Below are positions 1 through 7,901 of a DNA stretch of 30,075 bases, in pieces; position 1 is the first letter of the stretch, and every line of letters starts with the position of its first letter. The notes beneath the pieces are model-generated. The model did not search any database. It saw only the letters and a program-made list of their open reading frames with translations, and was not told where the DNA came from. A program made the translations under genes and the position numbers. The stretch is taken from assembly GCA_041687675.1 (NCBI GenBank), contig JAWLBM010000053.1:1-30075 (forward strand). The letters are read 5' to 3'. The DNA is from JAWLBM01 sp041687675 (GTDB taxonomy: Bacteria > Pseudomonadota > Alphaproteobacteria > Rhizobiales > Pleomorphomonadaceae).

Positions 1-4
1 GATC

Positions 5-170
5 CCGGCTTTCGCCGGGATGACGTCGGGGGGAGGGCGTCGACGTGCGTGTGCACCCGCGCCGCCGGCCGGCTTTCGCCGGGATGACGTCGAGGGAGGG
101 CGCCTGCGTGCGTGTGAACTCGCCCCGCCGGCCGCCCTTGGCCGGCCGCGACGTCGAGGGGCGGGCGCCC
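5..170. repeat. 64-bp tandem repeat containing REP-like palindromes
   Basis: A unit starting CCGGCTTTCGCCGGGATGAC at position 5 recurs at 69, and the GACGTCG-GGG core lies at 22, 86 and 150, an exact 64-bp period. Units one and two are very similar. The third is degenerate and has lost the CCGGCTTTCGCCGG hairpin. The hairpin matches the dispersed REP-like palindromes found elsewhere in the window (7549-7634 and 29768-29853). The array may begin left of the window. Nothing protein-like was seen in it, and it lies downstream of the minus-strand 5-oxoprolinase gene. Confidence 0.7.
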
Positions 171-198
171 CGTCCGGGCCGCCTCACGGCCGGGGAGG

Positions 199-3100
199 TC
201 AGTCCGCCCGTCCGTAGCCGCCGCCGGTGGGGGTCACGATGGTGATCGCCTCGCCCGCCTCCAGCACCGTCTGGTCGCAGCCCTTCAGTCCCTCGGCGCC
301 GCCGTCCAGCCGGCGGACGATGTTGCGGCCGAGTTCGCCGGGCTCGCCGCCGTCGAGCCCGAAGGGACGGACCTCGCGGTGGCCGGAGAGGATGGCGCAG
401 TCCATCCTCTCGAGGAAGCGGATGGTCCGGCTGGTGCCGTCGCCGCCGCGCCAGCGGCCGCGGCCGCCGGAGCCGCGGCGGATGTGGAAGTCCTCGAGCA
501 CCACCGGGAAGCGGCTCTCCAGGATCTCCGGGTCGGTCAGCCGCGAGTTGGTCATGTGGGTGTGCACGCCCGGCGCGCCGGAGAAGCCCGGGCCGGCCGG
601 GGCGCCGGAGCAGATCGTCTCGTAGTACTGGTGGCGGGCGTTGCCGAAGGTCAGGTTGTTCATCGTGCCCTGCGCCGCCGCGAGCGCGCCGAGAGCGCCG
701 AACAGGCAGTTGGTGACCGCCTGGCTCACCTCCACGTTGCCGGCCACCACGGCGGCGGGGTGCTTCGGCGACAGCATCGAGCCCTCCGGCAGCAGGATCC
801 GGATCGGCCGGAGGCAGCCGGCGTTCATCGGGATCGCGTCGTCCACCATGACGCGGAAGACGTAGAGCACGGCCGCCCGGGTGACCGGCTCCGGCGCGTT
901 GAAGTTGTCCGGCTGCTGCGGCGAGGTGCCGGTGAAATCCACGGTGGCCTCGCGCCGGTCCCGGTCCACCGCGATGCGGACCCTGATCCGCCGGCCGCCG
1001 TCCATCGGATACTCGAATTCGCTGTCGGCAAGCCGCTCGATCACGCGGCGCACGCTCTCGGCGGCATTGTCCTGCACGTGGCCCATGTAGGCGTTGACGA
1101 CGTCGAGGCCGAAGCGGGCGATCATCGCCTTCAGTTCGGCGACGCCGGTCTCGTTGGCGGCGACCTGGGCCTTCAGGTCGCCGACGTTCTGGACGACGTT
1201 GCGCACCGGGTACCTCGCCCCGGTGAGGATCGCGGTGATCTCCTCCTCGAGGAAGCGGCCGCCGTCGACGAGCTTGATGGCGTCGATGGTGACGCCCTCT
1301 TCCTCGATCGTGCGGGCGTTGGGCGACATCGACCCCGGCGCGACGCCGCCGATGTCGGCATGGTGGCCGCGGCTCGCCACCCAGAACAGCACGGTGCCGC
1401 CGGCCTCGTCGAACACCGGCGTCGCCACGGTGACGTCCGGCAGGTGGGTGCCGCCGGCGTAGGGGGCGTTGATGACGAAGACATCGCCGGGCCGCACCAC
1501 CGGGTTCGCCCGGATGATGCTCTCCACCGAGCGGTCCATCGAGCCGAGGTGCACCGGCATGTGCGGCGCGTTGGCGACGAGGGCCCCGCTCGCGTCGAAC
1601 ACCGCGCAGGAAAAGTCGAGCCGCTCCTTGATGTTGACCGAATAGGCGGTGTTCTGCAGCGAGACGCCCATCCGCTCGGCGATCGACATGAAGAGGTTGT
1701 TGAACACCTCCAGCATCACCGGGTCCGCCTCGGTGCCGAGGGCGGTGCGCGCCGGCAGCGCCTCGACCCGCCGCAGCACCAGGTGGTCGCGGCCGGTGAG
1801 CCGCGCCCGCCAGCCGGGCTCGACCACGACGGTCTGGTTGGCCTCGACGATCAGCGCCGGGCCGTCGACGGCGTGGCCGGGGGAGAGCGCCTCGCGCAGG
1901 TGCACGGCGGCCCTGCGGCTTCGCCCGCCGGTGAAGAGGTCCACCGTCGCGGCGGGCTCCGGCGCGCCGGTGGCGGCCTCGGGCGCCTCGATCGGCACCG
2001 GCCGGCTGCCGCCGCCGATCGCTTCCACCGACACCGCCTCGACCACAAGAGCCTTGGACGGATCGACGAAGCCGAAGCGGGCGCGGTGCAGCGCCTCGAA
2101 GCGCTGCGTCATCGCTGCCGCGTCGAGGGCCGCGCGGACCTCCGCAAGGCCAGGCGCCGCGCCGGCGAGCGTCGCCGCGGGGACGTCGAGCGGCGTGTCG
2201 GTGCCGGCGTAGCGGACATGGGCGGTGATCTCGGTCCGGCTCGCCGCCGGATCGACGCCCTGGGCGGCGACCTCCTCGCGGGCGGCCGCGCCGAGGTCGG
2301 CGGAGAGGTCGGCGAGGCGGTCGACGATCCCGGCGTCGAGCGGCGCCTCCACGGCAGCCTGGCGGATCGCCCGGATGTCGGCGAGGCCCATGCCGTAGGC
2401 CGAGAGGAGACCGGAGAAGGGGTGGATCAGCACCGTCTTCATGCCGAGCGCATCGGCGACAAGGCAGGCGTGCTGGCCGCTGGCGCCGCCGAAGGCGTTG
2501 AGCGCGTAGGAACCGATGTCATAACCCCGGGCGACGGAGATCTTCTTCACCGCCTCCGCCATGTTGGAGACGGCGATGGTGAGGAAGCCCTCGGCCACCG
2601 CCTCGGCGCCGCGGCCGTCGCCGATCCCGGCGGCGAGCGCCTCGAACCTTTCCCGCACCACCTCCGCGTCCAGCGGCTGGTCGCGGTCCGGACCGAACAG
2701 GCGCGGGAAGAGGTCCGGCCGGATCTTGCCGACCATCACGTTGGCGTCGGTGACGGTGAGCGGGCCGCCGCGGCGGTAGCAGGCGGGGCCCGGGTCGGCG
2801 CCGGCCGACTCCGGGCCGACGCGGAAGCGCGCGCCGTCATAGGTCAGGATCGAGCCGCCGCCGGCGGCGACCGTGTGGATCAGCATCATCGGCGCGCGCA
2901 TCCTGACGCCCGCCACCACCGTCTCCAGCGTCCGCTCGAAGGCGCCGCCGTAGTGGGCGACGTCGGTCGAGGTGCCGCCCATGTCGAAGCCGATCACCTC
3001 GCCGAAGCCCGCCTCGGCGCCGGTCTCGGCCAGCGCCACCACGCCGCCCGCCGGGCCGGAGAGGATCGCGTCCTTGCCCTGGAACATGTCCGCCGCGGTG

Positions 3101-3834
3101 AGGCCGCCGGAGGACATCATGAACATGAGCCGCGTGCCGGTGCGGCCGACGTCGAGCGCCCGCGCCACCCGCTGCACATAGCGGGAGAGGATCGGCGAGA
3201 GATAGGCGTCGACCACGGTGGTGTCGCCGCGGCCGACGAACTTCACCAGCGGCGAGACCTCGTGGCTGACCGAGACCTGCGGGAAGCCCATGGCGCGGGC
3301 GATCTCCGCCACCCGCGCCTCGTGCGCCGGGTGCCGGTAGGCGTGCATGAAGACGATGGCGAGGCTGCGGTAGCCGCGCGCCTGGAGATCCTCGAGCACC
3401 GCCCGGGCGCCCGCCTCGTCGAGCGGACGGTCGACCGTCCCGTCGGCGAGGATGCGCTCGTCCACCTCCTCGACGGCGTCGTAGAGGAGGTCCGGCTTGA
3501 CGATGCGGCGGGCGAAGATGTCCGGCCGGGCCTGGTAGCCGATCTCCAGCGCGTCGCGGAAGCCGCGGGTGGTGACCAGCGCGGTGCGCTCGCCCTTGCG
3601 CTCGAGGAGGGCGTTGGTGGCGACCGTGGTGCCCATCCGCACCTCGCCGACGAGGCCTGCCGGCATCGGCGCGTCCGGGGCGACGCCGGTGAGGGCGCGG
3701 ATGCCCGCCACCGCCGCATCCTCGTAGGCGCCGGGGTTCTCGGAGAGGAGCTTCACCTGGTGCAGCCGGCCGTCCGGGTCGCGCCCGATCACGTCGGTGA
3801 AGGTGCCGCCCCGGTCGATCCAGAAGTCCCACAT
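199..3834 (-). CDS. 5-oxoprolinase / hydantoinase family protein (HyuA-HyuB fusion)
   Basis: This 1211-residue protein is a full-length single-chain member of the OPLAH/hydantoinase family. The family performs ATP-dependent ring opening of 5-oxoproline to glutamate or hydrolyses hydantoin-like substrates, in the cytoplasm. The N-terminal HyuA half (about residues 1-690) shows DRGGTFTDVIG at the start, GTTVATNALLERKG, FDMGGTSTDV, HTVAAGGGSI and GADPGPACY, typical of its ASKHA-type ATPase fold. The HyuB half (about 700-1211) shows RLDFSCAVFD and NAPHMPVHLGSM. The start at 3834 was chosen because GGGGGAG lies nine bases upstream; the ATG at 3843 would have the same motif abutting it. An open frame continues far upstream, antisense to the neighbouring gene, but has no family similarity. 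Substrate cannot be fixed: single-chain length favours 5-oxoproline, but some hydantoinases and acetone carboxylase relatives look similar. A glutathione biosynthesis gene lies at 12017-13402, not in the same operon. Confidence 0.9.
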   Translation of the reverse strand: MWDFWIDRGGTFTDVIGRDPDGRLHQVKLLSENPGAYEDAAVAGIRALTGVAPDAPMPAGLVGEVRMGTTVATNALLERKGERTALVTTRGFRDALEIGYQARPDIFARRIVKPDLLYDAVEEVDERILADGTVDRPLDEAGARAVLEDLQARGYRSLAIVFMHAYRHPAHEARVAEIARAMGFPQVSVSHEVSPLVKFVGRGDTTVVDAYLSPILSRYVQRVARALDVGRTGTRLMFMMSSGGLTAADMFQGKDAILSGPAGGVVALAETGAEAGFGEVIGFDMGGTSTDVAHYGGAFERTLETVVAGVRMRAPMMLIHTVAAGGGSILTYDGARFRVGPESAGADPGPACYRRGGPLTVTDANVMVGKIRPDLFPRLFGPDRDQPLDAEVVRERFEALAAGIGDGRGAEAVAEGFLTIAVSNMAEAVKKISVARGYDIGSYALNAFGGASGQHACLVADALGMKTVLIHPFSGLLSAYGMGLADIRAIRQAAVEAPLDAGIVDRLADLSADLGAAAREEVAAQGVDPAASRTEITAHVRYAGTDTPLDVPAATLAGAAPGLAEVRAALDAAAMTQRFEALHRARFGFVDPSKALVVEAVSVEAIGGGSRPVPIEAPEAATGAPEPAATVDLFTGGRSRRAAVHLREALSPGHAVDGPALIVEANQTVVVEPGWRARLTGRDHLVLRRVEALPARTALGTEADPVMLEVFNNLFMSIAERMGVSLQNTAYSVNIKERLDFSCAVFDASGALVANAPHMPVHLGSMDRSVESIIRANPVVRPGDVFVINAPYAGGTHLPDVTVATPVFDEAGGTVLFWVASRGHHADIGGVAPGSMSPNARTIEEEGVTIDAIKLVDGGRFLEEEITAILTGARYPVRNVVQNVGDLKAQVAANETGVAELKAMIARFGLDVVNAYMGHVQDNAAESVRRVIERLADSEFEYPMDGGRRIRVRIAVDRDRREATVDFTGTSPQQPDNFNAPEPVTRAAVLYVFRVMVDDAIPMNAGCLRPIRILLPEGSMLSPKHPAAVVAGNVEVSQAVTNCLFGALGALAAAQGTMNNLTFGNARHQYYETICSGAPAGPGFSGAPGVHTHMTNSRLTDPEILESRFPVVLEDFHIRRGSGGRGRWRGGDGTSRTIRFLERMDCAILSGHREVRPFGLDGGEPGELGRNIVRRLDGGAEGLKGCDQTVLEAGEAITIVTPTGGGYGRAD

Positions 3835-3984
3835 GCGCCGCATCTCCCCCGCCCGCCGTGGCCGGTCACCCGCCCGGGGCCTCAGTCCCGTCGGATAGGT
3901 GGGATGCGCCCGGGGGTCAAGCGCCGGCGTCCCTCGGTGCGGGCATCGCCGCGGTCCCCTTCTCCCGGCCCGCCGGCGCGCTCC

Positions 3985-4141
3985 CCTTCTCCCCTGGGGG
4001 AGAAGGTGCCGGCGCATGCCGGCGGATGAGGGGGGACACGCCGCCGCCGGGGGGCCCCGCGCCCCCCCCGGGCGCCCCCCCCGCCGCCGCCGGGGCCCCC
4101 TCATCCGCCCTTCGGGCACCTTCTCCCCGGAGGGGAGAAGG
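3985..4141. repeat. Inverted pair of palindromic repeat elements
   Basis: Two copies of a dispersed element face each other in the 429-bp gap between divergent genes. The right copy (4096-4141) reads CCCCCTCATCC through a CTTCGGG turn to a perfect 10-bp stem, CCTTCTCCCC-GGA-GGGGAGAAGG (4119-4141). The left copy (3985-4035) is the inverted version, with a CCTTCTCCCC/GGGGAGAAGG stem at 3985-4006 and GGATGAGGGGG at its end. The spacer 4036-4095 is almost pure G/C with several C runs and is itself nearly self-complementary, so the whole 157 bp could form one long cruciform. The right copy is near-identical to a third one at 16776-16821. No gene was seen in 3835-4263. Confidence 0.8.
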
Positions 4142-4175
4142 ATTTCGCGCCGCCCGGCGGGCGGCTCGGGCATCC

Positions 4176-4200
4176 CGTAATTGTAAAAAATACTTACACC
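4176..4200 (+). promoter_or_regulatory. AT-rich upstream region with TGTAA-N7-TTACA inverted repeat
   Basis: In DNA this GC-rich, the A/T-rich patch around 4176-4200 stands out. It contains TGTAA (4182-4186) and TTACA (4194-4198), a perfect inverted repeat with a 7-nt spacer, 66 bases before the ATG of the RCC1/RTX gene. Its position suits an operator or promoter. I could not match it to a named regulator. Confidence 0.4.
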
Positions 4201-4263
4201 TGATTTGGCGAGTCCACCGGCCCCCCGAGGCCGGCTGCCCTCGCAAAAACCGGAGGTTCGTTC

Positions 4264-7200
4264 ATGTCCGCCTGCCGCCGCTCCGCCACCCGCGTCCTCG
4301 CCGCCCTCGCCGGCGCCTGGCTTGCCGTCGCGCCCGCCGCCGCCAAGGAGCCGACGTCGATGTCGCTCATCGCCTCGCCCGCGTCCGGCCGGATGGACCA
4401 GCCGGTGACGCTGACGGCGCTGGTGCAGGGCCTTCTCTTCGATGCCTCCGGGCCGGGCAAGGTCGACGGCGGCGAAGAGCACAGCTGCGCGGTGACCCCC
4501 GAGGGAGGGGTGAAGTGCTGGGGCGACAACAGCTCGGGCCAGCTCGGCGACGGCACGACGACCGACCGGGCCCGGCCGGTGTCGGTCACCGGGACCGGCG
4601 GCACCGGACAGCTTGGCGGCGCGACCGCCGTCGCTGCCGGCGACTACCACGTCTGCGCGCTGCTGGCGAACGCCACGGTCGCCTGCTGGGGCTCCAATCA
4701 TCACGGAGAGCTCGGAGTCGCAACGCCCAAGACCGTCCAGCCGACGCCGGTGATGATCCCCGGCCTTGCCGGCGTCGCGGCGATCACCGCGGGCAGGTCC
4801 CACAGCTGCGCCCTGCTCGGCGACGGCACGGTCCGCTGCTGGGGCTGGAACCACTACGGCCAGCTCGGCCGCGGTGTCGCCGGGGCCGGCGGGCCGACCC
4901 CGGCCCCCGTGCTCGGGCCGGCCGGCTCCGGCCTCGCCCAGCTCGGCGGCGTCACGGCCATTGCCGCCGGAGGCGTCCAGACCTGCGCGCTCGGCGCCGG
5001 CGGGTCCGTCCACTGCTGGGGCTACAACGGCGAGGGCCAGGTCGGCGCCGGGATGGCGAGCGCTGAGGACGTGACCCGTCCCGTCGCCGTGGCCGGGCCG
5101 GGCAACAGTGCCGCCCGGCTCGCCGGCGCCGTTTCGATCGCCGCGGGCAACGTCCACAGCTGCGCCGTCCTGTCTGAGGGCTCGGTGGTCTGCTGGGGCT
5201 ACAACGAAAGCGGTCGTCTCGGAGACGGCACCGCCGACAACCGGGCCTTCCCCGTGGCGGTGAAGGGGATCGGCGGCATCGGAGAGCTCACCGGCGTCGT
5301 CGAGGTCGCCCTCGGCAACTCCCATTCCTGCGCACGGACGGTGGCGGGCGAGGTGCTCTGCTGGGGCAATGGCGACAGCGGGCAGCTTGGCGGCGGCAAG
5401 CCGTTGGACGACAGCCTCGTCCCGGTGGCGGTGCGGAACCTTCCCGCGGCGGCGGTCGGCCTCGCGGCGGGGGGCGATCACAGCTGTGCGACGCTCTCCG
5501 GCGGCGGGCTCCGCTGCTGGGGCAGAGGCTTGAGCGGGCAGCTGGGTGACGGCCAGGCCGAACTCGCGCTGACACCCGGGCCGGTGTCGGCTGGCGGGGT
5601 GCCGCTTGCCGCACAGGCGGTGTCGGCCGGACCCTCGGCGACCTGCGCAGTCGTCTCGGGCGGAGTTCGCTGCTGGGGCCACGGGAGAGACGGCCAGCTC
5701 GGCGACGGCACCACGGTCGATTCGGCCGAACCTGTCGCGGTGAAGGCGGGGCCGGGGCTGCCGGGGGACATCGCTGGAGCGGAGCAGGTGGCCATGGGAT
5801 ACTTACACGGCTGCGCGCTCATGGAGAACGGCGGCGTGAAATGCTGGGGGCAGAACGACTCCGGGCAGCTCGGCAACGGCGGGACGCAGCCCAGCCTGGT
5901 GCCGGTGGACGTGGACCTCGACGGGCCCGCCACGGCGATCACCGCCGGTCACGAACACACCTGCGCCATCGTCGGCGCCGGTGTCCGCTGCTGGGGTCTC
6001 GGCACCGACGGCCAACTCGGCAATGACGATCAGATGAACTCCGCTACGCCGGTGATGGTGCAGGGCCTCGCCGGCAAGGTGATCGGCCTGGCCGCTGGCG
6101 AGAACCACACCTGCGCCGTCTCCGAGGTCGCATCGACCAACCTCGTGCAGTGCTGGGGATACAACGGCGACGGCCGGCTCGGTGTCGACTATCCCATGCA
6201 CGTCAGGCTGCTGACCGCATCCACGCCGGCGATGGACGGGATCCTGGTCAAGCCGGTGGCGGTCGCCGCCGGGGACAAGCACACCTGCGCGGTCGCCGCG
6301 AATGGCCTGGTCTACTGCTGGGGGTGGAACATCTATGGCCAGCTCGGCGATGGCACCACCATTGAACGCTCCAGCTATGCACCTGTCGTCCTCGGCAACG
6401 GCGAGGTGCTGACGGAGGCCGTGGCCGTCAGTACCGGCTGGGCGCATAGCTGCGCCCGGCTCTCCTCCGGCGCGGTACGCTGCTGGGGATTGAACGACAA
6501 CGGCCAGCTTGGGTCCGGCGACACCGCCCCGGGCCTCACCCCGGTCGCGGTGCTCGGCCCCGGCGGCCAGGAACTCGCCGCCACGTCGGTGTCGGCGGGC
6601 GGCGTACACTCCTGCGCGACCACTGCCGGCGCGGTCCAATGCTGGGGGAACCGCAACCACGGACGGCTCGGCGACGGCATCCTCGGCTATGCGACCACGC
6701 CGGTCGTCGCCGGGCCGGTGCCGACCGGAACGGTGACCTTCACCAACCGGGGCGAGGCGATCGGCGCCGCCGCGCTGGTGGATGGCGTCGCGACGCTGGC
6801 CCCGACGCTGCCCGCCAACCTCCACGGACTCGCCGCCGCCTGGCCGGGCGACGCCAGCTTCGACGCGCCGGCCTCGGCGGCGATCGACCTCCTCGTCACC
6901 GGCACCCCCGGCGCCGACGAGATCGCCGGCACCGCGGCGGCCGACATCCTCGTCGGCGGCGGCGGCAACGACCGGATCCTCGGCGGCGGCGGCGCCGACA
7001 CCCTCGACGGCGGCGACGGCAACGACCGGATCCTCGGCGGCCGCGGCGCCGACACGATCGACGGCGGCGGCGGCAACGACCGGATCCTTGGCGGACCCGG
7101 CCGCGACCGGCTCACCGGCGGGGCGGGCAGGGACCGATTCGTCTTCAGGAAGCCCTCCGACAGCCGGCCGAAGTCCCCCGACGTCATCACCGACTTCAAG

Positions 7201-7371
7201 GCGGGCGACCGCATCGACGTCTCCGCCTTCGCCAACGCCGCCGACGTCCGCTTCCGCCGCAAGGGCTCCCGCCTCGAGGTCGACCGAAACGGCGACGGCA
7301 GACCTGAGTTCGCCGTCGTGCTGAAGGGCGTCAAGCGGCTGCCCAAGGGCGCGGTGAAGGCGAAGAGGTAG
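4264..7371 (+). CDS. Secreted RCC1-propeller protein with split Ig-like domain and RTX C-terminus
   Basis: This 1035-residue protein is probably exported and structural or adhesive; no enzyme domain is visible. GGAGG lies eight bases before the ATG. Residues 1-27 look like a Sec signal peptide ending AAA-K. Residues about 30-62 (SLIASPASG, QPVTLTALVQG) resemble the first strands of a bacterial Ig-like (Big_3_5-type) domain. Residues about 70-815 hold 14 RCC1 repeats (pattern AAG-HSCAL-CWG-N-GQLGDG), enough for two seven-bladed propellers. Every repeat has two cysteines, 28 in all, which suggests disulfides and an oxidising location. Residues about 818-878 (PTGTVTF, WPGDASFDAP) look like the remaining strands of the same Ig domain. 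From 880 to about 960 there are roughly nine RTX nonapeptides (GGxGxDxLx), then a serralysin-type tail (DVITDFKAGDRIDVSAF) normally associated with type I secretion. A near-identical tail is encoded at 29925-30075. Partner and function are unknown. Confidence 0.85.
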   Translation: MSACRRSATRVLAALAGAWLAVAPAAAKEPTSMSLIASPASGRMDQPVTLTALVQGLLFDASGPGKVDGGEEHSCAVTPEGGVKCWGDNSSGQLGDGTTTDRARPVSVTGTGGTGQLGGATAVAAGDYHVCALLANATVACWGSNHHGELGVATPKTVQPTPVMIPGLAGVAAITAGRSHSCALLGDGTVRCWGWNHYGQLGRGVAGAGGPTPAPVLGPAGSGLAQLGGVTAIAAGGVQTCALGAGGSVHCWGYNGEGQVGAGMASAEDVTRPVAVAGPGNSAARLAGAVSIAAGNVHSCAVLSEGSVVCWGYNESGRLGDGTADNRAFPVAVKGIGGIGELTGVVEVALGNSHSCARTVAGEVLCWGNGDSGQLGGGKPLDDSLVPVAVRNLPAAAVGLAAGGDHSCATLSGGGLRCWGRGLSGQLGDGQAELALTPGPVSAGGVPLAAQAVSAGPSATCAVVSGGVRCWGHGRDGQLGDGTTVDSAEPVAVKAGPGLPGDIAGAEQVAMGYLHGCALMENGGVKCWGQNDSGQLGNGGTQPSLVPVDVDLDGPATAITAGHEHTCAIVGAGVRCWGLGTDGQLGNDDQMNSATPVMVQGLAGKVIGLAAGENHTCAVSEVASTNLVQCWGYNGDGRLGVDYPMHVRLLTASTPAMDGILVKPVAVAAGDKHTCAVAANGLVYCWGWNIYGQLGDGTTIERSSYAPVVLGNGEVLTEAVAVSTGWAHSCARLSSGAVRCWGLNDNGQLGSGDTAPGLTPVAVLGPGGQELAATSVSAGGVHSCATTAGAVQCWGNRNHGRLGDGILGYATTPVVAGPVPTGTVTFTNRGEAIGAAALVDGVATLAPTLPANLHGLAAAWPGDASFDAPASAAIDLLVTGTPGADEIAGTAAADILVGGGGNDRILGGGGADTLDGGDGNDRILGGRGADTIDGGGGNDRILGGPGRDRLTGGAGRDRFVFRKPSDSRPKSPDVITDFKAGDRIDVSAFANAADVRFRRKGSRLEVDRNGDGRPEFAVVLKGVKRLPKGAVKAKR

Positions 7372-7468
7372 GCGAGGGGCACGGAGCCAGCGGCGGCCGC
7401 GCGGGGCCATAACGGGGCGGTCGTTCGCGCGCCCGCTCCGCTTCTCCGGCAACCCGTCACTTCGTCCC

Positions 7469-7490
7469 CTTTCGCCGGGATGACGGGCTG
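7469..7490. repeat. Partial REP-like palindrome
   Basis: TTTCGCCGGGATGACGGG occurs here with only the right half of the hairpin seen in the complete copies. The left half is replaced by CCCGTCACTTCGTCC, so CCCGTCA and TGACGGG still pair across the gap. It looks like a decayed member of the same family as 7549-7634. Confidence 0.55.
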
Positions 7491-7548
7491 GGGCCCGGAA
7501 CACGAGAGGCGTCGACGTGGGGCAACTGTCGGTCCTCGTCCCATTACC

Positions 7549-7634
7549 GTCACCCCGGCGAAAGCCGGGGTCCAGAAAGGTAACGTAGTCAAGGCGTTGT
7601 CCGGGAAATGGATCCCGGCTTTCGCCGGGATGAC
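7549..7634. repeat. REPIN-like element: two inverted REP hairpins
   Basis: Two REP hairpins face each other. The left one (from 7549) has the CCCCGGC-GAAA-GCCGGGG stem and the right one (to 7634) has ATCCCGGC-TTTC-GCCGGGAT. GTCA and TGAC mark the outer ends. The arms are complementary apart from two positions. The centre between CCAGAAAGG and AATGGATCC is 26 bases. An element of exactly the same total (86 bp) and central length lies at 29768-29853. REP/REPIN elements are typically non-autonomous and mobilised by REP-associated transposases; none is present here. It lies within the 674-bp gene-free spacer 7372-8045. Confidence 0.75.
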
Positions 7635-7640
7635 GGTTGT

Positions 7641-7760
7641 GGTTCGCTGTGAAAAGCCCCGCCCCGCCGTGACAGATCGCGTTCCGCTGTGACGGGTCGT
7701 GGTCCGGTGTGAATGGTCCCGCTCCGGCTTTGACGAGCCGTTGCGGTTGGTACGTGTCCC
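7641..7760 (+). repeat. Degenerate tandem array, 20-bp period, six units
   Basis: Six consecutive 20-bp blocks align without gaps: GGTTCGCTGTGAAAAGCCCC, GCCCCGCCGTGACAGATCGC, GTTCCGCTGTGACGGGTCGT, GGTCCGGTGTGAATGGTCCC, GCTCCGGCTTTGACGAGCCG and a poorer last block. The rough consensus is GNTCCGCTGTGACNGGTCNC. The preceding REP tail (CGCCGGGATGACGGTTGT) resembles the unit, so the array may have grown from a REP end. No open frame of interest covers it. Its role is unknown. Confidence 0.65.
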
Positions 7761-7901
7761 CGCGAGGCGGGTCGTTTTCCGGCGCGGCGGAACGGGACCT
7801 TGGTGCGGACCCGGTCTCTGCGGGAAACGACATCCGACGGGTCGCTGCCCTTTGGATGCGCCGTGTTTTCTCACCTGCGGAGCGACGAGGCCCTCGACGC
7901 A

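Noticed and set aside
379..4029. Plus-strand open frame of 1216 codons antisense to 5-oxoprolinase.
   Set aside because: It mirrors the real gene, is rich in His, Arg, Asp and Gly without domains, and has no ribosome site. Similar mirror frames oppose glcB, the Pat-like gene and the kinase.
199..5682. Open frame of 1827 codons running from the 5-oxoprolinase through the opposite strand of the RCC1/RTX gene.
   Set aside because: Only the part from 3834 down has family motifs. The upstream extension is low-complexity Arg/Gly/Ala sequence antisense to a clear gene, a common effect of GC-rich codon use.
4471..6710. Regularly repeated DNA that could suggest a CRISPR-like or tandem non-coding array.
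   Set aside because: The repeats are protein-level RCC1 blades of variable spacing within one open frame.
7641..7760. 20-bp repeats as iterons of a replication origin.
   Set aside because: No replication initiator, AT-rich unwinding region or DnaA boxes nearby; the units are GC-rich and degenerate.
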